DNA of 64,000 nt from Campylobacter troglodytis (GCF_006864425.1 NZ_QHLI01000005.1:1-64000); one strand, 5' to 3'; counted from the first letter of the stretch, positions 1-11,267 are shown. Notes: generated from the sequence alone by a model not told the origin. Numbers and translations: made by a program.

Positions 1-289
1 TCAATTTCTATTTCACCTTTTTGAAATATTTTCACATTCTATTGCAATTAATACTCTAATATTTTTGATGATTTTATTGATACTTTGGCAAGAATTGTTG
101 CTTAATTTTGCAATTTTAGAGGCTTTAATATCAAGGCTTCCCCAAAAATTGCAAGTGTAAGGATGCAAAAAATATCTCAAAATCTCTTTAAATTTAGCCT
201 CTGAAATTCTAAAACGATTTATATACTTGTTTTTCACCTTGTAAATCATAACTTGAAGCTACTTTTTAGAGCTTAAGTTGTCTTGAGCC
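1..289 (-). mobile_element. IS1595-like element remnant, 5' part
   Basis: On the minus strand this reads the first ~75 residues of an IS1595-type transposase (KNKYINRFRISEAKFKEI, later ASKIAKLS and INKIIKN). It is cut by the window edge. The outer end carries TTGAGCC at 283-289, the terminal motif shared by the other copies. A short foreign stretch interrupts the gene between the Phe and Gly codons of the RYF/GSLD region. It is a dead fragment. The transposase family is inferred from the better-preserved copies at 11013-11883 and 52509-53342. Confidence 0.7.
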
Positions 290-840
290 AAAATTTTGAT
301 GAGAATTTTGTCCTAAAATTTGCATTTTGATTTTATTTAAATGAAATATAAAAGATGAAACTTAACTGAATTTTCTAGTGTAAATTTGGCTAAATTTAAC
401 TTAAGCAGATTTTATCTTATCATTTTTAGCAAGATTTTATACAAATCTTGTCCTTGAATTTTTGTTTTAATTCTATTTCTTTTGGATGAAGCAAGAAATG
501 TTTTAATTCCTTTAAATTTAGCTAAATCAAACTAGCAAGATCCCTAGAAATTCACAATTTCATTGATCTGATTTCGTGCCTTTGCAAACTAGCTTTTATT
601 GTGTTTTACAAGATATTGTGCCTTTTTGTTCTTGCAGCGTGTAAGCTCATTTTTACTGCGTCTTATTTTGCAATGTACCTTTGTTTCTTCTTGAAAAGAC
701 ACAGGCCAAGCGAGCTAAAAATTCACCAAGCCACAGTAAGTTCCCTAGCCATCCCATAAATCTATCATTCATTAAGTCTTGCAAAGTCCTTTATGGTAAG
801 CAACCATTTTGACAAAACTATGAAAGTTGATAAGATAAAA
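290..840 (-). mobile_element. Two degenerate IS1595-like 3' fragments
   Basis: The minus strand contains two successive degenerate versions of the transposase C-terminus (readings like LGQNSHQNF and LAKFKGIKT), with many stops and no start. The first abuts the end of the 1-289 copy. The second runs to about 830 and contains a decayed version of the short TTT|GG insert near 675-715. No intact gene is present. Boundaries are approximate. Confidence 0.5.
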
Positions 841-960
841 TTCAAGTTTAATTAAGCCAAAGCAAATTCAAAAATTCACTCAAAAACTTGCAAATTTTAA
901 ACTTCTTTGCCTAAAAAGGACTAAATAACAACACTTTTTTAAAAAGATCCAGCTAAACTA

Positions 961-1671
961 CTAATCATACTCATTGAGCTTATACTTTGTGATTACACTG
1001 TGTAAAATTTTGACATACTTGCCCTTTATTTCTGAGTAATTAATTAATGTTTGTATGGAGTTTAGCCCTGTTAGTTTTTTGTTTTTAAGACGGTGTTCTA
1101 ATCTTAGAGTTCTAAATTCCTCATAGGCTTGATTTCGGTTTAAATTTAGCAAGTAAGACTCAACGCTTTCTTGCAAACTATCAAAGATTCTCACCCTATG
1201 AGTCTTGCCCTTTGTTCTTTGCTTTGGGATTAAGCCCTTGGCTGTGTAGGTCCATTCACCAAATAAATTATTTGCCTCTTTTGTGAAACGGCTAGTTCCT
1301 GTGGCACTTTCTACCATGGCCTGGGCTATGCCCATTGATTTTGGGATAATGTCGATTTTTTTGCTATAAGCCTTGGCATCAAAAAGAAGCTTTATGCGGT
1401 ATTTTTGCTGAATTTCAACAAGCCTTTCAAGCCTCTTAGGATCTAATTCTCTATATCCTTTTTTTGCCCCCTCCTCTAAGAAATTCAAGGCAAAATTCCT
1501 TTCTTGCAAGATCCTTTCAAAGGCTAGATCAAGCATCTCATCAAGCCTTTTAGCAAAAACCTTGCGTTTTTCATCCATTGAAAGTTCGTAATACTCCTCA
1601 TCAAAGCCTCCCTCAATGCCTTTCATTAAAAGAGGCACAAAGAAACTAAGAAAAATTATAACTTGCTTCAA
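961..1671 (-). CDS. Bax-like periplasmic N-acetylglucosaminidase
   Basis: The 236-residue protein has an N-terminal hydrophobic segment (residues 3-16, signal peptide or anchor) and a C-terminal glucosaminidase domain of the Bax/GH73 type. The motif IAQAMVESATGTSRF places the likely catalytic Glu at residue 121. It is followed by NNLFGEW, typical of this family. It should cut glycan strands of peptidoglycan in the periplasm. The start overlaps the 3' end of dapF by 26 bp, so the two are co-transcribed. I recall the same neighbour (a periplasmic protein next to dapF-coaE-purM) in C. jejuni. The cleavage specificity is inferred from the family only. Confidence 0.8.
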   Translation of the reverse strand: MKQVIIFLSFFVPLLMKGIEGGFDEEYYELSMDEKRKVFAKRLDEMLDLAFERILQERNFALNFLEEGAKKGYRELDPKRLERLVEIQQKYRIKLLFDAKAYSKKIDIIPKSMGIAQAMVESATGTSRFTKEANNLFGEWTYTAKGLIPKQRTKGKTHRVRIFDSLQESVESYLLNLNRNQAYEEFRTLRLEHRLKNKKLTGLNSIQTLINYSEIKGKYVKILHSVITKYKLNEYD

Positions 1672-2404
1672 AAGAACACCTTACCTCTGCCTTAAAATAA
1701 AGCCTCTCGTTTTCATAGCGAAAAGACACCATTTCATCGCTTTTTGGCCACACCTTTGCCTTGCTTTGTAAAAGCTTATTTTTGTGTGCTAGATAAAAGC
1801 AAGCTGCCATTCCTGTGCCACAAGCAAGGGTTTCATTTTCCACACCTCGCTCGAAGGTTCTAACCCTCATATGAGTAGGATCTAAGATGAGGGCGTAATT
1901 AACATTTGCGTTGAATTTTTGCCTTAAAGTTTTGCAAAGTTTTAAATCAAATTTTTCAAACTCGTGCGAATTTTCGCAAAAATGAACGAGATGCGGCACT
2001 CCTGTATCACAACCTTGCCAAGTTTTGTTCTCAAATTCAAAGGGAGCTTTTTCATTTTTTACCCCACTTAAAAGCACCTCAACAGTATTTTTGCTAACCT
2101 CTGCTTGAATCACCCCGTCCTCTGTTAAAAAGCAAAGCTTTGAGGGCTTTTTGAGATAATGCACAGCAAAATGAGCAGCAGCCCTTGATCCATTTCCACA
2201 CATTAAGGGTCTGCTTCCATCGCAGTTGTAAAAATCCCACTCAAAGTCGCACTCATCGCTTGGTAAGATGGCTATAAGCCCGTCAGCTCCTATGCCACTG
2301 TGTCTGTCGCAAAGTGCTTTTGCAAGCTCGCTTCTATCCTTTTTGCCCTCATCCTCATAGATAATAAAATCATTGCCATTGGCATTGTATTTATAAAATT
2401 TCAC
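1646..2404 (-). CDS. dapF: Diaminopimelate epimerase
   Basis: DapF interconverts LL- and meso-diaminopimelate, the last step before lysine and the source of the peptidoglycan cross-link residue. The 252-residue protein has both catalytic cysteines in the expected motifs: Cys69 in MCGNGSRAAA and Cys195 in ACGTGMAACF. HSGIGADGL near residues 35-43 is also typical. Length is normal for Campylobacter. It lies between coaE upstream (54 bp gap) and the overlapping bax-like gene downstream on the same strand, so it is probably part of one operon. No anomaly seen. Confidence 0.96.
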   Translation of the reverse strand: MKFYKYNANGNDFIIYEDEGKKDRSELAKALCDRHSGIGADGLIAILPSDECDFEWDFYNCDGSRPLMCGNGSRAAAHFAVHYLKKPSKLCFLTEDGVIQAEVSKNTVEVLLSGVKNEKAPFEFENKTWQGCDTGVPHLVHFCENSHEFEKFDLKLCKTLRQKFNANVNYALILDPTHMRVRTFERGVENETLACGTGMAACFYLAHKNKLLQSKAKVWPKSDEMVSFRYENERLYFKAEVRCSFEASYNFS

Positions 2405-2458
2405 TGTTTTCCCCTAAAATTTAGCACTGTTAAGCTAATCATTTTAAACCTGGATAAA

Positions 2459-3031
2459 TTAATTTAAGGACCTAAAAAACTCCTCGCATTTATCCTCAAA
2501 TTCATCCCAAGAGCCTAAATTTTCAATGACTATATCGGCTAGTTTTCTTTTTTCCTCTATATCCATTTGAGCGTTTAGTCTTTGCAAGGCCTCAGCCTCG
2601 CTTAAATTATTTCTTTGCATTAAACGGCTCAAACATAGCTCTTTTGGAGCATAAATGACAATTACCTCGCCTAAATTCTCATAATCTTTTGTCTCAAAAA
2701 GCAGGGGCATTTCTACAAAGATGATCCCATTTGATTTTTGAATTTCTTCTACTATGCCAAGTTTTATCTTAGGATGCATAAATTTTTCAAGCTTTTTTCT
2801 TAAGGCATCATCATTAAAAACAAGCCTTCCTAGCCTTTTTCTATCTATGATGCCATCTTGTAAAAAGCTTGAATTGTCTAAAATTTTAGCTATTTCATTT
2901 GGATAAGAAGCTAGAATGCTATGGGCTATCTTGTCAGCATCAACGCATTTAAAGCCCAAAGTTCTAGCCCTTTGCATAAAGCTTGACTTCCCACTTGCAA
3001 TAATTCCTGTTACAAAAAACACCCTTTTCAT
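2459..3031 (-). CDS. coaE: Dephospho-CoA kinase
   Basis: CoaE phosphorylates the 3' hydroxyl of dephospho-CoA, the last step of coenzyme A synthesis, in the cytoplasm. The P-loop GIIASGKSS lies at residues 9-17 and is followed by DADKIAH, the usual CoaE acidic motif. Length (190) is typical. The gene is divergent from purM; the 58 bp between the two starts must hold both promoters. dapF follows on the same strand. Confidence 0.94.
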   Translation of the reverse strand: MKRVFFVTGIIASGKSSFMQRARTLGFKCVDADKIAHSILASYPNEIAKILDNSSFLQDGIIDRKRLGRLVFNDDALRKKLEKFMHPKIKLGIVEEIQKSNGIIFVEMPLLFETKDYENLGEVIVIYAPKELCLSRLMQRNNLSEAEALQRLNAQMDIEEKRKLADIVIENLGSWDEFEDKCEEFFRSLN

Positions 3032-3058
3032 CTCAACCTTTTTTGAAAGAAATTAGGC

Positions 3059-3064
3059 TATAAT
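3059..3064 (+). promoter_or_regulatory. -10 box of purM
   Basis: TATAAT preceded by TAGGC, in the short region divergent from coaE and 26 bp before the purM start. It fits the sigma-70 -10 box of Campylobacter. A ribosome site AAGGAAG follows just ahead of the ATG at 3090. Confidence 0.7.
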
Positions 3065-3089
3065 AGCAAAAAATTTCTAAGGAAGGCAA

Positions 3090-4076
3090 ATGATAAGCTA
3101 CGAGGACGCAGGGGTCAGCATAGACACTGGAAACGCCTTTGTCAAGGCTATCTCGCCCATAGTCAGCACCACTTTTACGCCCGCCGTGCTAGGCGGCATA
3201 GGCTCGTTTTCAGGGGCGTTTGAGCTGCCTGCTGGCTACGAAAAGCCCGTGCTTTTGGCAGCCACAGACGGAGTAGGAACAAAGCTTCGCCTTGCCATAG
3301 ACACCGCAAAGTTCGATACCATAGGGCAGGACTTAGTGGCTATGTGCGTAAATGATCTCATTTGCAACTTCGCAAAGCCCTTGTTTTTTTTGGATTACTA
3401 CGCCACAGCAAAGCTTGATATAAATGTCGCAAAAGCCGTAGTAGAGGGCATTGCAAAGGCTTGCAAAGAGTGTAGCTGTGCTTTAATCGGCGGCGAAACA
3501 GCAGAAATGCCCTCAATGTATGCAGATAAAGACTTTGATTTGGCCGGCTTTGCAGTAGGCATAGCTGAAAAGGATGAGATTGACAGAAAAAAATTCGTTA
3601 AAAATGGAGATTTACTGCTTGGTTTGGCAAGCTCTGGGCTTCATTCAAATGGCTTTTCCCTTGCTAGAAAGGTGCTTTTTGATGAGATGAAGCTTAAATT
3701 TGACGATAAAATCGGACAAAGCTCACTCATCGAAACGCTTTTAACGCCCACTCGCCTTTATGTGAAGGAATTTTTACGGCTCAAACCCTACATAAACGCC
3801 CTAGCACACATTACAGGTGGGGGGCTGGTTGAGAATTTACCCCGCATTTTTCCTAGGGGGCTTGGGGCTGTAATAAGAAGGCATCATCTAAAAACCCCTG
3901 AAATCTTTTACCGCATAGGCGAATGCGTTAGCGAGGGCGAAATGTATCGTAGCTTTAATATGGGCGTAGGCTTGGTGCTTGTCGTTAGTGCTGAAAATGT
4001 GAGTGCGGTGCTTGAAAGCTCGGATGCTTTTATAATAGGAGAAGTGGTTTTAAATGAGGGGGTAAGCTTAGAATGA
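3090..4076 (+). CDS. purM: Phosphoribosylformylglycinamidine cyclo-ligase
   Basis: PurM closes the imidazole ring in purine synthesis (FGAM + ATP to AIR). The 328-residue protein shows TDGVGTKL, VNDLI and GGETAEMP, the classic AIR synthetase signatures, and HITGGGLVENLPR in the C-terminal half. An AAGGAAG ribosome site sits 6-7 bp before the ATG. The gene is visibly richer in GC at third positions than its neighbours, particularly in the first third (runs of GCC, CGC, GGC). This may reflect age or transfer within the genus. It is monocistronic as far as the sequence shows. Confidence 0.95.
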   Translation: MISYEDAGVSIDTGNAFVKAISPIVSTTFTPAVLGGIGSFSGAFELPAGYEKPVLLAATDGVGTKLRLAIDTAKFDTIGQDLVAMCVNDLICNFAKPLFFLDYYATAKLDINVAKAVVEGIAKACKECSCALIGGETAEMPSMYADKDFDLAGFAVGIAEKDEIDRKKFVKNGDLLLGLASSGLHSNGFSLARKVLFDEMKLKFDDKIGQSSLIETLLTPTRLYVKEFLRLKPYINALAHITGGGLVENLPRIFPRGLGAVIRRHHLKTPEIFYRIGECVSEGEMYRSFNMGVGLVLVVSAENVSAVLESSDAFIIGEVVLNEGVSLE

Positions 4077-4575
4077 ATTTAAGTTAATTGCTTAAATGTG
4101 TGAATTTTTGTATTGAATTTGGTGTGAATTTTTAGCTTTTCTTGTGAATTTTAGCTCTCTTTGTGGGCTTTTAAATTCGGCTTGGTTCGTCTTTCGGCGA
4201 AAAATCACTTCTACAAGGCTCGGCAGACCGCTACGCTTTTAGTCTAGCCCACGCCTTGCATAAGCGATTTCTCGCTCGAAATACTGCACCTTGATTTAAA
4301 TTCACGGAAAATTTAGGTTTTTTTGCAAAACTCTGAATTTTCGCCTTAATTTTACCGTTTTCGGTGTTGAATCTTGTAATTTTTTAAAGCAAAATTCAGA
4401 CAAAGCGTGAATTTTAGCTCTTGTTTTGGCGTTTTTGGTGTGGAATTTTTCGTTAATTATTTAGCATAAAATTCACGCAAACCTGAATTTTCGCCTTTGT
4501 TTAAACATTTTTTGGTGTAGAATTTTGTGAATTTTTTAGGGTAAAATTCACAAATTTTTATAACAAAGGAAAAAC
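4077..4575 (+). other. Intergenic region rich in GTGAATTT words
   Basis: No gene is visible. The stretch contains many copies of GTGAATTT and its complement AAATTCAC, some as facing pairs, plus a GC-richer patch at about 4190-4290 (CGGCAGACCGCTACGC) that looks like a small palindromic repeat. The last bases form the AAAGGA ribosome site of the next gene. Confidence 0.6.
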
Positions 4576-6411
4576 TTGGATCTTTCAAAAATCACCGTTT
4601 GCATACTTGTTAAAAACGCTCAAAGCACCTTGCAAGAATGCTTACAAAGTCTGTGCGAGTTTGGCGAAATAGTGCTTTTGGATAATGACAGCACCGATGA
4701 CACCTTAAAAATCGCACAAGAATTCAACGCAACATATAAAAATTTGCGTGTAGAAACAAGCGAATTCATAGGCTTTGGAGCCTTGAAAAATTTAGCTGTA
4801 AGCTTTGCAAAAAATGAGTGGATTTTAAGCATTGATTCTGATGAGGTGCTTGAAAATGAGGCTTTGAGCGAAATCAAGGCTTTGAATTTAAGCGAAAATT
4901 GCATAGTAGCTTTGCCACGCAAAAACCTTTACGCAAATGAGTGGATCAAAGCTTGTGGCTGGCATCCTGACTTTGTGTGGCGTGTGTTTAATAAAAACTT
5001 CACGGGCTTTAATAAAAATTTTGTACACGAAAGTGTCATAATCCCACAAGATGCACAAAAAATTTATCTTAAAAACGCTCTTAGACATTATGCTTTTAAT
5101 AATATTGAAAGTATTATCACTAAAATGAACCGCTACACGAGCTTTTCAGCACAAGAAAAGTTTGAAATAGGCAAAAAAACAAGCTTTTTTGGGGCTATTT
5201 TTCGCTTTTTTCTTACCTTTTTTAGAGATTATTTCTTGCGAAAGGGCATTTTTTACGGCTACAAGGGCTTTGTGGTGGCTTTGCTTAACGCTGAGGGGGC
5301 ATTTTACCGCTACGCAAAACTTTACGAGCTTAACAAGGCTAGCAAAATCAGCCCCAAAGCCATAGCCTTTGATAGAAGGCTTGGAGTAGGCGACATTATA
5401 TCAAGCATTCCAGCCTTTTATATGATTAAAAGGCTCTATCCGCAGGCGAAATTCACGCTAATTACAAATAAAATCGGAGCAAGTTTGTGTAAAAATTATG
5501 ATTTTATCGATGAAATTTTGATTGAAAATGTGAATTTTGAGCTTAAAAATTTGCCAAAAATCCTTGATGAAAAAGGCGTTGAAGTGCTTATTTTAGGGCA
5601 TAGGACGAGCAAAAACATAAAACTTTTTAAAAAAAGCAAGGTGTTAAAGCTCATCTCGTGGAGGCATTTGCACTCGCTTTTTTCATTTCGTTTTAAGCAT
5701 CCAAAGCATATAAAAAGGCTGCAAAGGCTTGAGATTTTGCGTTGCTTGGATTTAATTAAAATGATAAATCCTAAAATTTACAGCCAAAACATAGATAAAT
5801 TCACGCCAAACACTGCTATACTAAACGCCATTAGGCTTAAAACTTGCGAGAAAAATAAAATCTTTGTGGATAATTTTTTAAGGGATATTTTTAATGAAAA
5901 TTACAAGAATGAAAGCACAAACATTCAAACAAAGCCCTATAAAATCATCGCTTTAAGCCCCTTTGGACTTTCATCAAAAAACTACAATTTAAAGATAAAT
6001 GACTGGATAGAACTTGCCAAAAATTTAGCTAGCGAGTTTAAAGACAGGCTTTTTGTTTTTATGAATTTCAAGGGTAGTGGGTATGAGTTTGCCCCCTTTA
6101 ATGAAAAAAACATCAGGGTTTTTGTAAATGATGAGGATTTGCTAAATTTAGTTGAGCTTACAAGCCGCCTAAGCCTTTGCATAAGCCTTTCCACAGGCAA
6201 TATACACATAGCAGATAATCTTGGCGTTGATACCCTTGGCTTTTTTGCAAAAACAGACGAGATACTTTTTGCTTGCGGGCAGTATGGTGGGTGCTTTGAG
6301 GCACTTTTCTTGCCAAAAGAGTGGCAAAAAGATTACGAAATTTATAAAAATGCCTTTTTTGAAAAGGCTAGAAAATGTGTGGCAAGGTGCTGTAAAAAGG
6401 AAGCTGAATGA
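4576..6411 (+). CDS. Two-domain glycosyltransferase (GT2 fused to GT9-like)
   Basis: The 611-residue protein starts at a TTG five bases after AAAGGA. Residues 1-250 are a family 2 glycosyltransferase of the WaaE/KdtX type: ITVCILVKNA, LDNDSTDDT, then ILSIDSDEVL as the nucleotide-sugar Asp motif. Residues from about 265 form a heptosyltransferase-like GT9 domain: RLGVGDIISSIPA at its start and LSTGNIHIADNLG near the end. Such enzymes build lipooligosaccharide or capsule at the inner face of the membrane. The next gene is a paralogue of the C-terminal half, and the segment around FKGSGYEFAPF to LLNLVE is nearly identical in both. Acceptors cannot be read from sequence. Confidence 0.85.
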   Translation: MDLSKITVCILVKNAQSTLQECLQSLCEFGEIVLLDNDSTDDTLKIAQEFNATYKNLRVETSEFIGFGALKNLAVSFAKNEWILSIDSDEVLENEALSEIKALNLSENCIVALPRKNLYANEWIKACGWHPDFVWRVFNKNFTGFNKNFVHESVIIPQDAQKIYLKNALRHYAFNNIESIITKMNRYTSFSAQEKFEIGKKTSFFGAIFRFFLTFFRDYFLRKGIFYGYKGFVVALLNAEGAFYRYAKLYELNKASKISPKAIAFDRRLGVGDIISSIPAFYMIKRLYPQAKFTLITNKIGASLCKNYDFIDEILIENVNFELKNLPKILDEKGVEVLILGHRTSKNIKLFKKSKVLKLISWRHLHSLFSFRFKHPKHIKRLQRLEILRCLDLIKMINPKIYSQNIDKFTPNTAILNAIRLKTCEKNKIFVDNFLRDIFNENYKNESTNIQTKPYKIIALSPFGLSSKNYNLKINDWIELAKNLASEFKDRLFVFMNFKGSGYEFAPFNEKNIRVFVNDEDLLNLVELTSRLSLCISLSTGNIHIADNLGVDTLGFFAKTDEILFACGQYGGCFEALFLPKEWQKDYEIYKNAFFEKARKCVARCCKKEAE

Positions 6412-6526
6412 GTTTTGAAAACACAAAAATAAGTTGGGAAAACAAAATGAATGCAAAAAAGTTGGGATGAAAAATAAATTTATGTGTTGCAAAAAAGTGT
6501 AAAAATGAGTTTAAAAAAGGCGAAAA

Positions 6527-7592
6527 ATGAATTTTGAAAGCCAAAAGTTGAAAGATAAAAACATAGGACTTATCTGTGGCGTAGGCTCTTTGGGCGATCA
6601 TATAATCAACCTACAAGCCCTTTACACGCTCAAAACACTTTATCCTAAGTGTAAGCTACATTTTATCTGTATGAAAAAATTCGCACCCTTGTTTGAAAAT
6701 TTAGACTTCATAGACAAAATTTGCCTTGTTGAAGCCCTAGAAAATGGGGGGGGGGTTAGTAGCCCTTGATATTTTGCTTTTGGGGCGTTCTTATAAACAG
6801 CTTCACATTATAAACGCTGCAAAAGTTGCTAAAATCAAGCTTATCATATCTCCCTTTTGGCTTAAAACCCTATTTGACAAGCAAATTCAATCATTTTTTT
6901 ATTTACAAACGCATAAATGTCTTGAAAATTATAAAATTCTAAAAGCCGTTAGAAGCATTGATAAAAGGCATTTTGATGAAAATTTTAAAAAAATTGATTT
7001 TAGCAAGGCAAGGCTTCTTACAAAGGCTAAAAACAAGGCTTTTGTTGATGAGTTTTTAGCTAAATGTGGCTTAAAAAAGTGTTTGCAAGGGGGCGATTTT
7101 TCGCAAGAAAACGGCAAAAAGGGCTATCAAAAACTTGTAGGCATAAACGCCTTTGGCATTTCAAACCCAAATTTTAAGTTTGCATTAAAAGAATGGGTAG
7201 AATTAGCCAAAATGCTAGCAAATGCCTACCCACAAGTGCTTTTTGTGATGATGAATTTCAAGGGCAGTGGGTATGAATTTGCTCCATTTGAGGCAAAAAA
7301 TATCAAGGTTTTTGTAAATGATGAGGATTTACTAAATTTAGTAGAATTTACAAGCCGCCTAGACTTGTTAATCATCGTAGATACAGGCAATGTGCATATA
7401 GCAGATGTTTTTCAAGTGCCTATTTTAGAGCTTATTAAGAGGGCAAAGGTGTCTTTTCAATGGTGTGGCGGGGCTTGGGGAAATGAATGCGAATGCGTTA
7501 CCTTGCCAAAGGGCTTTAAAAAACGCTACGATTTTTATAAAAACCGCTTTTTTGATAGGGCAAATTACTTAGTGGCTAGTCTTTTAAGGTGA
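6527..7592 (+). pseudogene. Phase-variable GT9-like glycosyltransferase, currently OFF
   Basis: The reading frame opens at ATG 6527 (IGLICGVGSLGDHIINLQAL, the GT9 N-terminal motif) and breaks at a run of ten G (6746-6755), ending at TGA 6767-6769. The rest of the enzyme (VDTGNVHIADVFQ, then WCGGAWGNE) continues in another frame to 7592. Nine or twelve G would restore a 354-residue protein. This is the usual Campylobacter slipped-strand switch, not decay: both halves are otherwise intact. It is a paralogue of the C-terminal half of the preceding gene, which ends 115 bp upstream. The likely role is addition of a sugar to lipooligosaccharide or capsule. Confidence 0.85.
6746..6755 (+). repeat. 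Poly-G tract (G10) in glycosyltransferase
   Basis: Ten consecutive G inside the coding region. With ten the frame ends at TGA 6767; nine or twelve fuse both halves of the gene. This is a slippage-prone switch. Confidence 0.95.
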
Positions 7593-7990
7593 TTTAAGCT
7601 CACAAAGAATGTATTTATCTTGTTGATATTTTAATGCTTAAAACGGTTGAATTTAATGTTGTTCTCTTATAGGCTTGATAATGCTTAATAAACCTTGTAG
7701 CTTGTATAAATATGCAAAAAATTCAAAGAAAGGGCTTTCTTAGCTTTGTTACAAAGGGTAATTTTGTGGATTTAAGCTATAAAAATTCACAAAATAACCA
7801 AGAATGTGCTTAAAAACTTGAATTTTCATAAGCTAAGTTCATATAAAACATAACTTGCAAATTTGGCTTTTGTGAATTTAAGCTATAAAAATTCACAAAA
7901 ATTCAAGCTTTTTTTAAAAAGTCAAAATGAATTTAGCTGAAAACACAAAAATTTATGAAAAATTTAGCCTGTATTAACTAAATTGAAAAT
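7593..7990 (+). other. Intergenic, no gene seen
   Basis: AT-rich, with several GTGAATTTAAGC and AAAATTCAC words and no credible start/ribosome-site pair. It leads into the IS remnant at 7991. Confidence 0.5.
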
Positions 7991-8472
7991 GCTCAAGACA
8001 ACTTCAGAGGATTTTTCCTTATCAACTTTAATAAATTTTGATGAAAATTTTACCTTAAAATTTTCGTCTAAATTTCCTTTAAGTGAAGGATAAAATTTTC
8101 TTTTTTAGTCTTTAAATTTAACTAAACGAAACTTTGCAAACTTCTACTACGCAGTTGCTAGCGAAGCGTTGTAAAAATAACTCTCAGTTATTTCAATCTC
8201 GCCTTTTTGAAATTTTTGCACATTCTTTAAGGATTAAAATTCTCATATTTTTGATAATCTTATTGGTGTAAAAATTTTGCTTAATTTTGCAATTTTTATG
8301 GCTTTAAATTTAAGGCTTCTTGAAAAGAGATGAGCGTATAGCACGAAGTAAAAAGTGCTGTAAAATTCTTTAAATTTAGCCTCTGAAATTTTTGAACGAA
8401 TTATATGCTTGTTTTTCACCTTGTAAATTATCACTTAAAACTCATTTATTTGAGTTTAAGTTATTTTGAGCC
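7991..8472 (-). mobile_element. Internally deleted IS1595-like remnant
   Basis: The ends carry GCTCAAG (7991) and TTGAGCC (8466-8472). On the minus strand the N-terminus (KNKHIIRSKISEAKFKEF) is readable, with a 35 bp insert in the first Phe-Gly region. The reading then jumps from the EITESYF region straight to the LCKVSF region near the end. The junction is itself a copy of the short insert (around 8145-8180), so everything between two insert sites is missing. Not functional. Confidence 0.7.
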
Positions 8473-8726
8473 AATCTTTTTAAAACAGCCTTGCTTCGTT
8501 CTTACAATCCTTTTGTAGCAAAGAGGCTTAAAAATTCACGCAAATAAATGAAGTTTTATGATTTATCATTTTTTTAAAAAGATCTAGTTTTTGAAAAATA
8601 AATTGTGTCTAAGATCTATACTTTAAAAAAATTTATAAATTTAACTTAGAAGCTAAAATTCACAAAAACAGTTAAATTCTAAGGCTTTAAAAACCTTATC
8701 AAGCAAAGAAGCTAGATAAATTTAGC

Positions 8727-8732
8727 TATAAT
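8727..8732 (+). promoter_or_regulatory. -10 box of recO
   Basis: TATAAT within TTTAGCTATAATTTAAG, 38 bp before the preferred ATG at 8765. It is the best promoter match in the region. Confidence 0.65.
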
Positions 8733-8764
8733 TTAAGAATTTTTTCAAGGCAGGTTTGGCTAGC

Positions 8765-9379
8765 ATGCAAGGCTTTATCTTACACACTCAAAGGGTAAGG
8801 GATGAGGATCTCATAGTCTTTATACTAAGTTTAAAGGGCGTTCATAAGTGTTACCGCTTTTATGGACTTCGACACAGCCTCATTTTAAGCGGCTATAAGA
8901 TAGACTTTGAGCTAGAATATAGCCTTTCTTTCTTGCCCCGCCTCAAAGATACTATGCATTTAAGCTTTCCTTGGCTACTTGATAGAGACAAGATGCTCAT
9001 TTGGCAAGACTTCATAAGGCTTGTTTATGCGCATTTAAGGGATGTTGAGGAGTGCGAGAGCTTTTATTTTGAGCTTTTAAGCGAGTGTGTGCGCCGCTTT
9101 GAAAAGCAAAATCCCTTGCGTGTCATCGTTGATGCCTATGCTTGTTTGCTTGAATTTGAAGGAAGGCTTCATAAAGACTTTGTTTGCTTTGCTTGTGATG
9201 AGCTTATAAGAACTGAGGTAAGCCTTGCAAGAGCCTTTTTGCCAGCACATAGCCGCTGTTTGCCTAGCTTTTGCTTTGATCAAAAAAAATTAGCCCAATT
9301 TTATGAAAGCAAGAACTGCTCGGTGCTTGATGATGAGGAGATAAATAATTTATTTAGCCTTATCAAACAAGGGCTTTGA
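8765..9379 (+). CDS. recO: DNA repair protein RecO
   Basis: The protein begins MQGFILHTQRVRDEDLIVFILS, the OB-fold start of the short RecO form found in Campylobacter and Helicobacter (about 204 residues here). RecO helps RecR load RecA on single-stranded DNA at gaps. I place the start at ATG 8765, which has AGG about ten bases upstream. A TTG at 8756 would add three residues but sits too close to that site. The C-terminal part has several Cys and His residues (CFACDE, HSRCLPSFCF) that could resemble a zinc site. The gene stands alone between IS debris and proB. Confidence 0.8.
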   Translation: MQGFILHTQRVRDEDLIVFILSLKGVHKCYRFYGLRHSLILSGYKIDFELEYSLSFLPRLKDTMHLSFPWLLDRDKMLIWQDFIRLVYAHLRDVEECESFYFELLSECVRRFEKQNPLRVIVDAYACLLEFEGRLHKDFVCFACDELIRTEVSLARAFLPAHSRCLPSFCFDQKKLAQFYESKNCSVLDDEEINNLFSLIKQGL

Positions 9380-10596
<1,217 letters not shown>

Positions 10597-11012
10597 AACT
10601 CAAAAATATAAAGTTAATCTTAGATCTTAATTAGCCTTGATGAAGCGAATAAGTAAAGCTGAATTTAGAATTTATGAGATAAAATTTTTCTCAAATCTCA
10701 CACAAGATGATAAATTTGCAAAATACTACAAACTCCACAGTTAAAGAATGCTAAAAGCTTTTTAAAATGCTTAGGTAGTATTTCTAAATGTAAAATGAAA
10801 CTCACCTAACTTGCAACTGTGTATTAAATCGTAACTGTGTAAAAGAATACGCAAAAAACAAGAAACAAGCTTGTAATAAAAAACATTTATGTTTTTACTT
10901 ACTGTCTTTGTAAGCACGAACAAAAAGCACTTTGCGAAACTTAGCGACCTTACTGTCTAAAAGCAAATTTTTTCACTTAAAAAGAATTTAGTTCTAATAC
11001 TAAAAAGATTTT
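10597..11012 (+). other. Intergenic before the IS copy
   Basis: No gene seen. AT-rich sequence ending in AAGATTTT (11005-11012), the left target-site duplicate of the IS element that follows. Confidence 0.5.
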
Positions 11013-11267
11013 GGCTCAAGATACTTTAATAGGATTTTCCCTTATCAATTTTAATAAATTTTGATGAGAATTTTGTCCCAAATTTTTTGTGTTATATCTA
11101 AATTCCGTTTCTTTTAAGTGAAGGATAAAATTTTCTTTTTTTATGCCACGAAATTTAGCAAGTGTCAACTTAGCAAAGCCCCAAAAGTTCTCTATGCCGT
11201 TTATGTGGTTGTGTCCCTTTGCAAACTCGTTTTTAGAGTGTTTTACCCTATAATGTGCCTTTGCTCC

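Noticed and set aside
13-249. 78-codon frame on the minus strand at the window start
   Set aside because: It is the N-terminal fragment of a degenerate transposase interrupted by the short insert, not an independent gene.
4190-4290. Possible tRNA or small RNA in the GC-richer patch
   Set aside because: No cloverleaf or recognisable RNA fold could be drawn by eye; it looks like a repeat.
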